Positions 25,765 through 33,704 of a stretch of DNA of 64,000 nucleotides are shown here, one piece after another. Position 1 is the first letter of the stretch; each line of letters begins with the position of its first letter. The notes beneath the pieces are model-generated. The model saw nothing but the letters and a program-made list of their open reading frames with translations. It had not been told where the DNA came from and made no database searches. The stretch comes from an uncultured Paracoccaceae bacterium (GTDB taxonomy: Bacteria > Pseudomonadota > Alphaproteobacteria > Rhodobacterales > Rhodobacteraceae): NCBI GenBank assembly GCA_947503965.1, contig CANNFU010000006.1, positions 186,001 to 250,000 on the forward strand, read 5' to 3'. A program made the translations under genes and the position numbers.

Positions 25765-26630
25765 CAGGATGCTCCGGTTGCAAGTGGCAGATCAGCATAC
25801 ATGCCCCATTCGGACCAAGAGCCGTCATACAGCGAATGATCCGTTTTTCCGATCCGTTCAAGGGCCAGTGAAAGGACCGCCGCCGTGATACCGGACCCGC
25901 ATGTCGTGATCGCGGGTTTTTGCAGGTCCACACCGGCATCTTTGAAAATCGTGCGCAGGGTGGTGGGTGGCTTCATCGTCCCATCCGCGTTCAGAAGGTC
26001 TTGGTAAAACACGTTTTTTGAACCGGGAATGTGGCCGGAGCGCAAGCCTTCGCGGGGTTCAACTGCTTCGCCCCGATACCGGCCGGGCGCGCGCGCGTCG
26101 ATGATGCTGTGATCACCCAGTTTTGCGGCACGCGCGACCTCGGTCACGTCACGCACGCGCGAGGGCTCCACCTTGACGGTCATGTGCCTGTCGCGGATCG
26201 TGGGCGGGTTGGTCGTCGTTTTATGCCCGTCCGCCAACCACTTGGGCAGCCCGCCATCCAGCACCGCGATATTGTGTTGACCCATCAATTTGAACAGCCA
26301 CCACACCCGCGCCGCCGAGAAGATGCCCATCCCGTCATACACCACAACCTGATGCCCGTCGCCCACGCCCATCGCGCGCATGCGCGACATGAACTTTTCA
26401 ACCGATGGGACCATATGCGGCAGCTCGGATCGGGCATCGCTGATCTCGTCAATGTCAAAGAAACGCGCGCCGGGGATATGGCTTGCGGCGTACTCCGCCT
26501 TTGCGTCGCGGCCCATATCGGGCAGGTACCAGGATGCATCGAAGATCCGCAGATCCGGGTCTTTCAGATGCGCGGCCAGCCAATCTGTGCTGACCAGTGT
26601 TTTGGGGTCGTCGGCTGTGGTGGGAGTCAT
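25764..26630 (-). CDS. sseA: 3-Mercaptopyruvate sulfurtransferase
   Basis: A 288-aa tandem-rhodanese protein: a non-catalytic N-domain (about 12-140, VSTDWLAAHLKDPDLRIFDASW) and a catalytic C-domain (about 165-280). The active-site loop TTCGSGITAAVL carries the CGSGxTA signature of mercaptopyruvate sulfurtransferases; thiosulfate sulfurtransferases have CRKGVTA instead. It moves sulfane sulfur from 3-mercaptopyruvate to thiol acceptors or cyanide in the cytoplasm. It leads a two-gene operon with an aminotransferase (1-bp overlap). Confidence 0.93.
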   Translation of the reverse strand: MTPTTADDPKTLVSTDWLAAHLKDPDLRIFDASWYLPDMGRDAKAEYAASHIPGARFFDIDEISDARSELPHMVPSVEKFMSRMRAMGVGDGHQVVVYDGMGIFSAARVWWLFKLMGQHNIAVLDGGLPKWLADGHKTTTNPPTIRDRHMTVKVEPSRVRDVTEVARAAKLGDHSIIDARAPGRYRGEAVEPREGLRSGHIPGSKNVFYQDLLNADGTMKPPTTLRTIFKDAGVDLQKPAITTCGSGITAAVLSLALERIGKTDHSLYDGSWSEWGMYADLPLATGAS

Positions 26631-26810
26631 CAGGCGCCCTCGTCAATAATCGCGTCAGACGTAGCCTGCGCGGCGGCGCAAGACAAGTCCGCGACGGAAA
26701 TGGCTGGCCTGTTCGACGTCGTATTTGTGCCGGTTCTGGCGAAAGCCCTGCGGCTTGGTGCATGGCAGGGCTTTGCAGGGGAGTACGCCATACAGAATGT
26801 GTACATAACC

Positions 26811-26831
26811 TGTACGTACAGCGTACGTACA
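26811..26831. promoter_or_regulatory. Operator-like palindrome in a GTAC-rich cluster
   Basis: Perfect inverted repeat with arms TGTACGTAC and GTACGTACA separated by AGC, 21 bp in all. It lies 152 bp upstream of the monooxygenase ATG and 181 bp from the sseA start. Flanking partial copies (GTGTACAT at about 26800, CCGTACGCGG at about 26835) extend the array. The size and symmetry suit a dimeric TetR- or MarR-type repressor. No regulator gene is adjacent. Confidence 0.6.
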
Positions 26832-26933
26832 AATCCGTACGCGGCGGGTGGTGATGCGCACGACCCCCGGCAACTCATCCGCCAGACGGGACCGGAAATT
26901 TGATTTGGTGAATAAGGCGCTGCAACGCTAGGC

Positions 26934-26946
26934 TGACCTAAGGTCA
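26934..26946. promoter_or_regulatory. Short palindrome before the monooxygenase
   Basis: TGACCTAAGGTCA, 6-bp arms around a single A, ending 36 bp before the ATG of the luciferase-like gene. That is where the transcription start or leader would lie, so it could be a repressor site. Only symmetry and position support it. Confidence 0.35.
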
Positions 26947-26982
26947 ACCACAAGGGTGGGGACTGCAATAGGGAGGACGACA

Positions 26983-28167
26983 ATGACAGACCGTATGCGC
27001 TTTGGTATTTTTCTGGCCCCGTTTCACAAGCCCGGGATCAACCCCACACTCGCGCTCGAACAGGACCTTGAACTGGTTCAATGGCTCGACCGCTGCGACT
27101 ATGACGAGGTGTGGTTCGGCGAACATCACTCAGCCGGGTCCGAGATTTCGGCCAGCCCCGAGATCATGATTGCGAGTGCCGCACCGCGAACAAGGCGGAT
27201 CAAACTGGGCACCGGTGTGGTGTCCGTCAGCTATCATAACCCGCTTTGGGTTGCCGAAAAGATCGTGCAACTGGATCATCTGACCCGGGGTCGGGCGATG
27301 CTGGGTCTCGGGCCGGGATCGCTGCCCACGGACGCGGCCATGATCGGGCTGAGCCAGAAGGATACGCGCGGGCTATTGGCGGACGGGCTGGATATCATCA
27401 CGCGGCTCTTGCGGTCGGACGAGCCGGTAAATTTCGAGAATGATCGCTGGGTGCTGAAAGATGCGCGCCTGCATCTACGCCCCTATTCCAATTTCGATCT
27501 GGCAACCGCCGCCGTCGCTTCGCCTACCGGGCCGAAGCTGGCGGGCAAATACGGCACCGGCCTGATCTCCATCGGGGCAACAACGGCCGCCGGGTTCGAC
27601 GCACTCGCCCTGCACTGGGACGTGATCGAGGAGGAGGCGAAGCACTACAATCAAAAGGTCGACCGGTCCAAATGGCGGCTTGTCGGGCTCTGCCATATCG
27701 CCGAAACCGCCGAACAGGCGCGCCGCGATGTGGAATACGGCATCGAACATTGGTTCAACTACTTCCAGGAAATCGCCGCCTTCCCGCAAATGTCGATGCC
27801 CGGGCAGAACGCAAAGGAAATGATCGATTTCATCAACGACAGCGGCTTCGGCGCCATCGGAACGCCAGAGATGTGCAAAGCCCAGATCGACCGGCTCTGG
27901 AAACAGTCCAACGGCGGCTTCGGGGCCTACCTGATGCTGGCCCATAACTGGGCGAATTTCGAGGCGACGAAGAAATCCTACGACCTGATCGCCCGTGAAG
28001 TGTTCCCGCATTTCCAGGGCCAGCATATGTCCACGATGAACGCAGCGGTGCGCGCGCAAAAGATGCGGCCGGAACTGGCAGAGATTCACGCCAAGGCCGT
28101 CGAAACGGCGCAAGAGAAATATGCCGCCGAAAAAGAAAGCCGGCATGCGGCGGAACCTGCGGAGTAA
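26983..28167 (+). CDS. Bacterial luciferase-like (LLM class) flavin-dependent monooxygenase
   Basis: A 394-aa TIM-barrel LLM oxidoreductase. The N-terminus MRFGIFLAPFHKPGINPTLALEQDLELVQWLD, then YDEVWFGEHHSAG (substrate/flavin-side His), LGTGVVSVSYHNPLWVAEKIVQLDHLTRGRAMLGLGPGS and the C-terminal FGAYLMLAHNWANFEATKKSYDLIAREVFP belong to the alkanal/limonene-monooxygenase-like branch. It would use reduced FMN and O2 to oxidise a small organic compound; the substrate is unknown. GGGAGGA lies 5 nt before the ATG. It is followed by a strong stem-loop and then a LysE-type exporter. Confidence 0.9.
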   Translation: MTDRMRFGIFLAPFHKPGINPTLALEQDLELVQWLDRCDYDEVWFGEHHSAGSEISASPEIMIASAAPRTRRIKLGTGVVSVSYHNPLWVAEKIVQLDHLTRGRAMLGLGPGSLPTDAAMIGLSQKDTRGLLADGLDIITRLLRSDEPVNFENDRWVLKDARLHLRPYSNFDLATAAVASPTGPKLAGKYGTGLISIGATTAAGFDALALHWDVIEEEAKHYNQKVDRSKWRLVGLCHIAETAEQARRDVEYGIEHWFNYFQEIAAFPQMSMPGQNAKEMIDFINDSGFGAIGTPEMCKAQIDRLWKQSNGGFGAYLMLAHNWANFEATKKSYDLIAREVFPHFQGQHMSTMNAAVRAQKMRPELAEIHAKAVETAQEKYAAEKESRHAAEPAE

Positions 28168-28177
28168 ATGATCTAAC

Positions 28178-28203
28178 GATGTCGGCCCCATCGGGCCGGC
28201 ATC
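28178..28203 (+). terminator. Strong stem-loop after the luciferase-like gene
   Basis: Arms GATGTCGGCCC and GGGCCGGCATC form an 11-bp stem with one G-U pair and a CATC loop, starting 10 bp after the monooxygenase TAA. There is no following T-run, so it may act as a Rho-assisted terminator or an mRNA stabiliser. Confidence 0.6.
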
Positions 28204-28285
28204 GCGATGCGGCGTCGATAACATTTGCCAAAGCCACAATATGAGAACATAGTATGAACATGCCGCGTCATTGAAAGGACGGATC

Positions 28286-28927
28286 ATGCAGGATGTCTCT
28301 CTCTATCTTCCCGGAATTCTGACGGCCTATGCGGCCTTTCTGCTGGCGATTGCCAGTCCGGGTCCGAATATTCTGGCAGTGATCGGCACCTCGATGAGCG
28401 TCGGGCGTGGATCAGGTATGGCGCTGGCGATGGGCGTCGCGACGGGAACGTTCACATGGGCGCTTTTGACGATATTCGGTCTGTCGGCGCTATTGGCGAC
28501 TTACGCTTCTGCCCTGTTTGCAATCAAGATCTTTGGCGGTTTGTACTTGCTGTGGTTGGCTTACAAATCTTTCAAGTCTGCCGCGGCCAGTCATGATATC
28601 GAAGCAAGGGAACTGGCCGGCGGTCGGCGAACCCCGTCGGGCTACTTCCGGCGTGGCTACATCATTCAGATGACCAACCCGAAAGCGGCACTTGCCTGGA
28701 TTGCGATTATCTCACTGGGGCTACAGGCGGGTGCGCCGCTTTGGGTGGGTGCGGCGATTGTGCTGGGTACCTTTGCGATGTCGATCATCATTCACCTGCT
28801 CTATGCGGTTGCATTTTCCACACCCGCAATGGTGCGCATCTACGGCAAGGCCCGCCGTTTCATTCAGGGTGTACTGGGAACGTTTTTCGCGCTTGCTGGC
28901 TTGCGATTGCTGACCAGCCGCAGCTGA
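28286..28927 (+). CDS. LysE/RhtB family exporter
   Basis: A 213-aa inner-membrane protein with about six TM segments. It shows the family's N-terminal LTAYAAFLLAIASPGPNILAVIGTSMSVGRGSG (SPGPN signature), an IKIFGGLYLLWLAYKSFKS segment, and the GYIIQMTNPKAALAWIAI motif. Members export amino acids, such as lysine, threonine or homoserine, or their lactones. Specificity is not readable. AAGGA is 6 nt before the start. It sits 118 bp after the monooxygenase and abuts smpB tail to tail (0 bp). Confidence 0.9.
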   Translation: MQDVSLYLPGILTAYAAFLLAIASPGPNILAVIGTSMSVGRGSGMALAMGVATGTFTWALLTIFGLSALLATYASALFAIKIFGGLYLLWLAYKSFKSAAASHDIEARELAGGRRTPSGYFRRGYIIQMTNPKAALAWIAIISLGLQAGAPLWVGAAIVLGTFAMSIIIHLLYAVAFSTPAMVRIYGKARRFIQGVLGTFFALAGLRLLTSRS

Positions 28928-29401
28928 TCAGTCGCCGTGCCGCAACAGCCGCTGTTTCTGGCGACCCCAGTCGCGCTTGGCCTCGGTGGCCCGTTTGTCG
29001 TGGTTTTTCTTGCCCTTGGCCGTCGCAATCTTCAGCTTCACCAGACCGCGATCGTTGAAATACATCACCAGCGGTACCAGCGTCATGCCTTCACGCTTGG
29101 TTGCATTCCAGAGCCGCGACAATTCCTTGCGGCTCACCAGCAGCTTGCGCTTGCGCCGTTCCTCATGGCCGAACATGGCCCGGTCATAAGGGGCGATATA
29201 GGCGTTGGTCAGCCACAATTCCCCGTCATCGACCGATGCATAACTGTCGGCAATATTCGACTGCCCGATGCGCAGCGATTTGACCTCGGACCCGGTCAGG
29301 ATGATCCCGACCTCGATATCGTCCTCAATGGCATAATCGTACCGCGCGCGCCGGTTTTCAGCGACGACTTTGTAGTTTTTGTTTTCGGGTTTCTTGGCCA
29401 T
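28928..29401 (-). CDS. smpB: SsrA-binding protein
   Basis: Binds tmRNA and brings it to stalled ribosomes for trans-translation. The 157-aa protein has the OB-fold core [66 protein letters not shown] and a C-terminal basic tail [20 protein letters not shown], which inserts into the mRNA channel. Length and motif order are normal. The tmRNA gene is not in this window. Confidence 0.97.
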   Translation of the reverse strand: MAKKPENKNYKVVAENRRARYDYAIEDDIEVGIILTGSEVKSLRIGQSNIADSYASVDDGELWLTNAYIAPYDRAMFGHEERRKRKLLVSRKELSRLWNATKREGMTLVPLVMYFNDRGLVKLKIATAKGKKNHDKRATEAKRDWGRQKQRLLRHGD

Positions 29402-29448
29402 GGTCAGGCTGAAATAGGCGATAGGGGCAATGCTTACAAGCGCCTTGG

Positions 29449-29808
29449 CTAGGCGCGATAGCCGTCAAATTCCCACACCATCTTGGCAACAAGGTTTTCT
29501 ATCGGATCGTCCGTTGTATTTGCATGCGCGACAAGACGGGTCACAAATTCAATCACGGCGCTGGGGATCAGAATTGGCATGGCCACAAAGGGGCCAGTAC
29601 GCTTTGCGGAATCGATCCAGTCAGGGGAACAGACGACGATCTCAAACACATCTGCGGCGTCATTACCAGCCGCACCAATCGAGAATTGAAAGGGCATGCA
29701 GAAACTGGTCGGCGGATTCCGCAGGATTTCGGCCATGTCCTGAATATCAGAGCAGTGCCACCCTTGCACCTCCAGTACGGGCCTATCTGGGATCAGTTGC
29801 TTTTTCAT
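29449..29808 (-). CDS. Imm8-like immunity protein
   Basis: A 119-aa soluble protein whose pattern resembles the immunity protein 8 family of polymorphic toxin systems. It starts with a [13 protein letters not shown] segment, then [35 protein letters not shown], and ends with a helix [17 protein letters not shown]. Such proteins neutralise a partner toxin inside the cell. No toxin, Rhs/CDI or type VI gene lies nearby, so it is an orphan here. The family match is by pattern memory only. Confidence 0.65.
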   Translation of the reverse strand: MKKQLIPDRPVLEVQGWHCSDIQDMAEILRNPPTSFCMPFQFSIGAAGNDAADVFEIVVCSPDWIDSAKRTGPFVAMPILIPSAVIEFVTRLVAHANTTDDPIENLVAKMVWEFDGYRA

Positions 29809-29902
29809 TTTTTCTGCTTTGATTTGACACGCAGGACCGTATGGGGCGTGGCACCTCCGTGCAACCGCGGATAAACTGGTCCGAACACATCAAGGAGGCT
29901 CC

Positions 29903-30346
29903 ATGTTTATCCAGCTTGCCCTCGGTACAGCCCTGATGCTGCTGTCGATCATCATCGCCGGGGTCAGTTACTGGCTGATGGAAACCTGGTTGATGCGCTA
30001 TCGTCCCTGGCTGAGCCGCGAACCGCACCGGCCCAAGCTGATCCTGGTGCTATGTGTGGCGGCTGTCTGGATCACGCTGCAGATGACGGCGGGCGTGTGG
30101 CTCTGGGCGCTGACGATGCTGGCGCTGGGCGTGTTCGACACGATGGAACTGTCGGTCTACTTTGCCCTCGTGGCCTTTACCACGCTGGGTTTTGGCGATG
30201 TGTTGTTGCCGGTTGAATGGCGGCTTCTGGGCGGCATGGCCGCAGCGAACGGCCTATTGAATATCGGGCTGGTCACAGCGTTGCTGGTCGAGGCATTGCG
30301 TCAGGTGCGCCTGCAGCAGTTGCAGATCAGCAAGGCCGAAACATGA
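29903..30346 (+). CDS. Two-TM potassium-type ion channel
   Basis: A 147-aa inner-membrane protein. It has an N-terminal TM (about 3-25), then a second TM (about 47-75), a pore helix and selectivity filter TTLGFGD (T93-D99, close to TVGYGD of K+ channels), and an inner helix (about 108-131, LLGGMAAANGLLNIGLVTALLVEAL). There is no cytosolic RCK/TrkA domain. It likely forms a tetrameric cation pore. The ATG of the AlkX-like gene overlaps its stop by 4 bp, an unusual pairing. Confidence 0.83.
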   Translation: MFIQLALGTALMLLSIIIAGVSYWLMETWLMRYRPWLSREPHRPKLILVLCVAAVWITLQMTAGVWLWALTMLALGVFDTMELSVYFALVAFTTLGFGDVLLPVEWRLLGGMAAANGLLNIGLVTALLVEALRQVRLQQLQISKAET

Positions 30347-31530
30347 GCGTTCCTGTCCTGCGCAATGCGCAGGCCCGCCATGTGTTTCTGGCCCGGCATG
30401 GGTTGGCCGGGCGCCCGTCAGGGCCGGGCAAGGGTGCTGATCTGAAGGCGATGATTGACGATCTGGGCTTTGTGCAATTGGACAGCGTCAACACCTTCGC
30501 CCGCGCCCATGACCTGATCCTATGGTCGCGGCGGCAGCGGTTTCGCCCCAAAGCGCTGCAGCATCTGCTGCATCGCGACCGGCAGGTATTTGAACACTGG
30601 ACCCATGACGCTGCGATCATCCCGATTGAGAGCTTTGCCCATTGGCGCCTGCGCTTTCAGCGCGACGCCGTGCGGATGGAGGACCGCTGGAAGGAATGGC
30701 GGCGCGGCGATTTCACGGCCAAGATTGATGCGGTGCTGCGCCGGATTGCGGATCACGGCTGTTGCACATCCGGTGATGTGGGCGAAGGCGAAAGCCGCGG
30801 GTCGGGCGGCTGGTGGGACTGGCATCCGTCAAAGACAGCGCTCGAATATCTGTGGCGGTCCGGTCAGGTCTCGGTCGTGCGCCGTGACGGGTTCACCAAG
30901 GTCTATGACCTGACCGAACGGGTCATTCCGGCGGAACATCTGAACGCGCGGCACCACCCGGACGAGACGATTGACTGGTGCTGTGCGGGGGCGCTGGACC
31001 GATTGGGTTTTGCCACAAGCGGGGAACTTGCCGCGTTCTGGGATCACATCACACCGGCGGAGGCGAAGGCGTGGTGTGCGGCGGCTCTGTCCGAGGGTCG
31101 GATCATCGAAGTGGATGTGGAAGGCGTAGACGGCAAGCTGCGCCGGTCCTTTGCCTGGCCGGGGTTGATGGATGAGGATACGGTGGCGCCTGTCCCTCGC
31201 GTACGGGTGCTGTCGCCGTTCGACCCGGCGTTGCGGGACCGTAAGCGGGCGGAGCGGCTCTTCGGCTTTCACTACCGGATCGAGATTTTCGTCCCCGAAG
31301 CGAAACGGAAATACGGGTATTACGTGTTTCCGGTGATGGAAGGCGACCGCCTGATCGGACGGATCGACATGAAGCGCGAGGATGGGGCTCTGGCGGTGCG
31401 GGCGTTCTGGCCAGAGGCGGGCGTACGAATGGGCACGGGCCGCGTGCGGGCGCTTGAGACCGAGTTGGAGCGGGCGGCGATATTTGGCGGATGCGACGCG
31501 GTCAAATATACAGAGGGGTGGATGCGGTGA
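30343..31530 (+). CDS. AlkX/YcaQ-like winged-helix DNA glycosylase
   Basis: A 395-aa HTH_42 superfamily protein made of winged-helix domains, as in AlkZ and YcaQ (AlkX), which unhook interstrand DNA crosslinks and remove bulky alkylated bases. The catalytic-type motif Q-phi-D is seen as FVQLDSVN (Q45-L-D47), followed by ARAHDLILWSR. Further matches are EHWTHDAAIIPIE, the WWDWHPSKTALEYLWRSG winged helix, LSPFDPALRDRKRAERLFGFHYRIEIFVPEAKRKYGYYVFP and the C-terminal YTEGWMR. The start is fixed by the ATGA overlap with the channel gene. Confidence 0.87.
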   Translation: MSVPVLRNAQARHVFLARHGLAGRPSGPGKGADLKAMIDDLGFVQLDSVNTFARAHDLILWSRRQRFRPKALQHLLHRDRQVFEHWTHDAAIIPIESFAHWRLRFQRDAVRMEDRWKEWRRGDFTAKIDAVLRRIADHGCCTSGDVGEGESRGSGGWWDWHPSKTALEYLWRSGQVSVVRRDGFTKVYDLTERVIPAEHLNARHHPDETIDWCCAGALDRLGFATSGELAAFWDHITPAEAKAWCAAALSEGRIIEVDVEGVDGKLRRSFAWPGLMDEDTVAPVPRVRVLSPFDPALRDRKRAERLFGFHYRIEIFVPEAKRKYGYYVFPVMEGDRLIGRIDMKREDGALAVRAFWPEAGVRMGTGRVRALETELERAAIFGGCDAVKYTEGWMR

Positions 31531-31549
31531 CCAGACGCGTCGCAACACC

Positions 31550-32539
31550 TTATCGGTTAAGAAACCGTGCAAGCTGCATGTCGGTCGCGGCTGACAAAAC
31601 AGAGACGTCGGGGTCGTTCCAGCCGGAATTGTGATGAAAGGAATCCAATGTCATCAGATGCTCGATTGAGGCGGCACCTTCCTGCGGCGTATGCGTATCC
31701 TTGAATTCGCCTTTCAGCGCGGCTAGCAGATCATCCGCCGCCACGACGTCAAGCGCGCCTAGCCGTTCGGCACCCCACATCCGCAGTGTCTTACCCGGCG
31801 TCAGGACATAGGTTGTGTAGACTGCCTCATTGGTCGTGTTGCGATATTTGAGCTCTTCATTTTCATCAAGATAGGGGATCTTGTCGGTGATGGCGCGGAT
31901 CGGTAAATCGCCTGCGGTCTCGGGCGTTGGTTTGCCGGCACCCGTAATATCAAGAACGGCGATCAGGTAACGCGCGTAGAAATCTTCATGCCGCCAACGG
32001 TTGAAGACCACGAAACCTGCCCAGCCGTTTGGCGTATAGTGTTCGCCGATCGTGTCGGGGTCATAGCCGTACCAGTCAAATGGCAATGGTGATCCGTCCA
32101 TGGCGGGCATGACCCAGAGATCACCGATATCGAAGAGGTATTTTTCCGGCCCCTTCATCATCTTGCGTTTGCGCGGTTTTGGATGGGGGATCGCCCATTT
32201 GGCCTTGAGATCCTGCAGCACCTGTTCACGCTTTTTCAAATCGCGCGGGCTCATTTCCAGGTCTTTCTTGGCCGCCAGGTCTGCACCGCTGTCGATGATC
32301 TGAAGTGCGGTTTCAAAGGTCGGCGGATGGTCGAGCGCGAAGTGGTGGAGCTGGTCAGCGATCACAAGCCAGCCATCGACCTCTTCTTCGGCCATCGGAT
32401 CGGTGCCAAGGCCGCTTTTGCGTGCAACACGGGCCACCAGTTCGTCTACATCAACGGGCAGCTTCGCGGTGTCGGCAAATGTCTGTTTCACATCCGCCGC
32501 TTCGTCACATTGATAAAGCCCAGCACCCCAAGCACCCAT
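31550..32539 (-). CDS. DUF4259-like protein of unknown function
   Basis: A 329-aa cytoplasmic protein. The N-terminus MGAWGAGLYQCDEAADVKQTFAD resembles DUF4259 (which starts MGxWGxGxFxND) but the remaining ~280 residues are longer than that domain. They include a basic patch PKPRKRKMMKGPEKYLFD and a mixed C-terminal part with YVLTPGKTLRMWGAERLG. I cannot assign a function. The start MGAWGAG is used because the in-frame frame 11 codons earlier (TVEPKRRETK) lacks similarity. It is convergent with the AlkX gene (19-bp gap). Confidence 0.7.
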   Translation of the reverse strand: MGAWGAGLYQCDEAADVKQTFADTAKLPVDVDELVARVARKSGLGTDPMAEEEVDGWLVIADQLHHFALDHPPTFETALQIIDSGADLAAKKDLEMSPRDLKKREQVLQDLKAKWAIPHPKPRKRKMMKGPEKYLFDIGDLWVMPAMDGSPLPFDWYGYDPDTIGEHYTPNGWAGFVVFNRWRHEDFYARYLIAVLDITGAGKPTPETAGDLPIRAITDKIPYLDENEELKYRNTTNEAVYTTYVLTPGKTLRMWGAERLGALDVVAADDLLAALKGEFKDTHTPQEGAASIEHLMTLDSFHHNSGWNDPDVSVLSAATDMQLARFLNR

Positions 32540-32648
32540 CTTCGTTTCTCGCCGTTTAGGTTCTACCGTCAAAGTTTATGGGAGATTTGGGCGACAATAT
32601 CCATGTGTTTGTTTTGGGGTAAACGGCTGGGCATGGTGCCATGGTGGC

Positions 32649-32680
32649 CGTAGTTGGATGGGTGAAATCACCCATCCGAC
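32649..32680. repeat. Dispersed palindromic repeat, copy 1 (GTAG...GACG type)
   Basis: Contains a 9-bp perfect stem, GGATGGGTG and CACCCATCC, around AAAT (32656-32677), flanked by GTAG on the left and GACG on the right. It starts just after the dapA stop codon on the minus strand. A closely related sequence occurs at the end of the lytic transglycosylase gene. It probably acts as a dispersed repeat and transcription-end structure. Confidence 0.65.
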
Positions 32681-32681
32681 G

Positions 32682-33554
32682 TCAGTTCAAAAGACCCGCA
32701 TGCACCATCGCGGCCCGCACTTTCTCTTTGGTCCCGTCCGTCAGCCCGGTGAGCGGTGACCGCACCTCTTCACTGCAGAGCCCCAATAGCGACATGCCGT
32801 ATTTCGCACCGACCAGCCCTGGCTCGGTAAACACCGCCTCGTGCAAGGGCATCAGCCTGTCGAGTTGGGTCAGTGCGGTGGCGTAGTCGCCCGCTAGCGT
32901 GGTTTCCTGAAACTCGGCCAGCAGTTTGGGCGCGATATTGGCGGTCACCGAAATGCAACCCGAACCGCCATGCGCGTTGTAGCCCAGCGCCGTCGCATCC
33001 TCGCCCGACAGCTGAATGAAATCGGGGCCGCAGGTCATGCGCTGCTTGGGCACGCGGGACAGGTCGGCGGTCGCGTCCTTGACCCCGATGATCATCTCGT
33101 GCTTGGCCAGCTCGCCCATCGTCTCGGGCGTCATGTCGATGACCGACCGGGGCGGGATGTTGTAGATGATGATCGGCAGACCGCAATCGGCGGCAGCCAT
33201 GAAATGCGCGATCAGCCCGCGTTGGGTCGGCTTGTTGTAGTAGGGCGTGACGACGAGAGCCGCATCGGCACCGGCGGATTTCGCCGCCTGTACCAGCCGC
33301 ACGGTTTCAGCGGTATTGTTGGAGCCTGCACCAGCGATGACGGGGATGCGTCCGGCGGCCTCGTTCACCACGGTTTCCACGACCAGATCGTGTTCTTCGT
33401 GCGACAGTGTTGGGCTTTCGCCTGTCGTTCCGACGGGGACCAGCCCATGCGATCCCTGATCCACGTGCCAGTTCACCAGTTTTTTGAGCGCAGCCACATC
33501 AACCTGGCCGTTGTCAAACGGCGTGACGAGGGCGGGGAGTGATCCCTTGAACAT
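32682..33554 (-). CDS. dapA: 4-Hydroxy-tetrahydrodipicolinate synthase
   Basis: Condenses pyruvate with aspartate-semialdehyde, the first committed step of diaminopimelate/lysine synthesis. The 290-aa TIM-barrel has [36 protein letters not shown] (catalytic Tyr131) and Schiff-base Lys159 in [13 protein letters not shown], all normal for DapA. It stands alone, 150 bp from the transglycosylase on the divergent side, and a palindromic repeat follows its stop. Confidence 0.96.
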   Translation of the reverse strand: MFKGSLPALVTPFDNGQVDVAALKKLVNWHVDQGSHGLVPVGTTGESPTLSHEEHDLVVETVVNEAAGRIPVIAGAGSNNTAETVRLVQAAKSAGADAALVVTPYYNKPTQRGLIAHFMAAADCGLPIIIYNIPPRSVIDMTPETMGELAKHEMIIGVKDATADLSRVPKQRMTCGPDFIQLSGEDATALGYNAHGGSGCISVTANIAPKLLAEFQETTLAGDYATALTQLDRLMPLHEAVFTEPGLVGAKYGMSLLGLCSEEVRSPLTGLTDGTKEKVRAAMVHAGLLN

Positions 33555-33704
33555 GGCACGCTTCCTTCTGCATTGCCGACTGACATCAGCCGGGGTAAAA
33601 TCGCGCGGAACCTAGACTGGTTTCTGCCGATTGCCAAGTTTGTGCGTTGCGATTGTCCGGTGTGAACCTATCATCTGGGATGAACGGGCGGTGTGGGTGT
33701 TTTG

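Larger units (their letters stand above)
26631..26982. other. 352-bp intergenic regulatory region upstream of the luciferase-like gene
   Basis: The longest non-coding gap in the window, between divergent sseA and the flavin monooxygenase. It holds seven GTAC tetranucleotides within 26783-26840, a long palindrome at 26811-26831 and a smaller one at 26934-26946, then a GGGAGGA ribosome site at 26971-26977. Short reading frames crossing it have skewed composition and no initiation signal, so I do not call them. No tRNA-like structure was seen. Confidence 0.6.

Noticed and set aside
26031..26903. 290-codon open frame on the plus strand across sseA and the intergenic region.
   Set aside because: Mostly antisense to sseA; the intergenic part has no start signal or recognisable sequence.
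26630..26983. Short minus-strand frames in the monooxygenase upstream region.
   Set aside because: Composition is Arg/Cys-rich and they run through the palindromic array; not credible proteins.
29440..29456. Small hairpin GCGCC/GGCGC with a 7-nt loop at the end of the Imm8-like gene.
   Set aside because: Only 5 bp and no T-run; too weak to call as a terminator.
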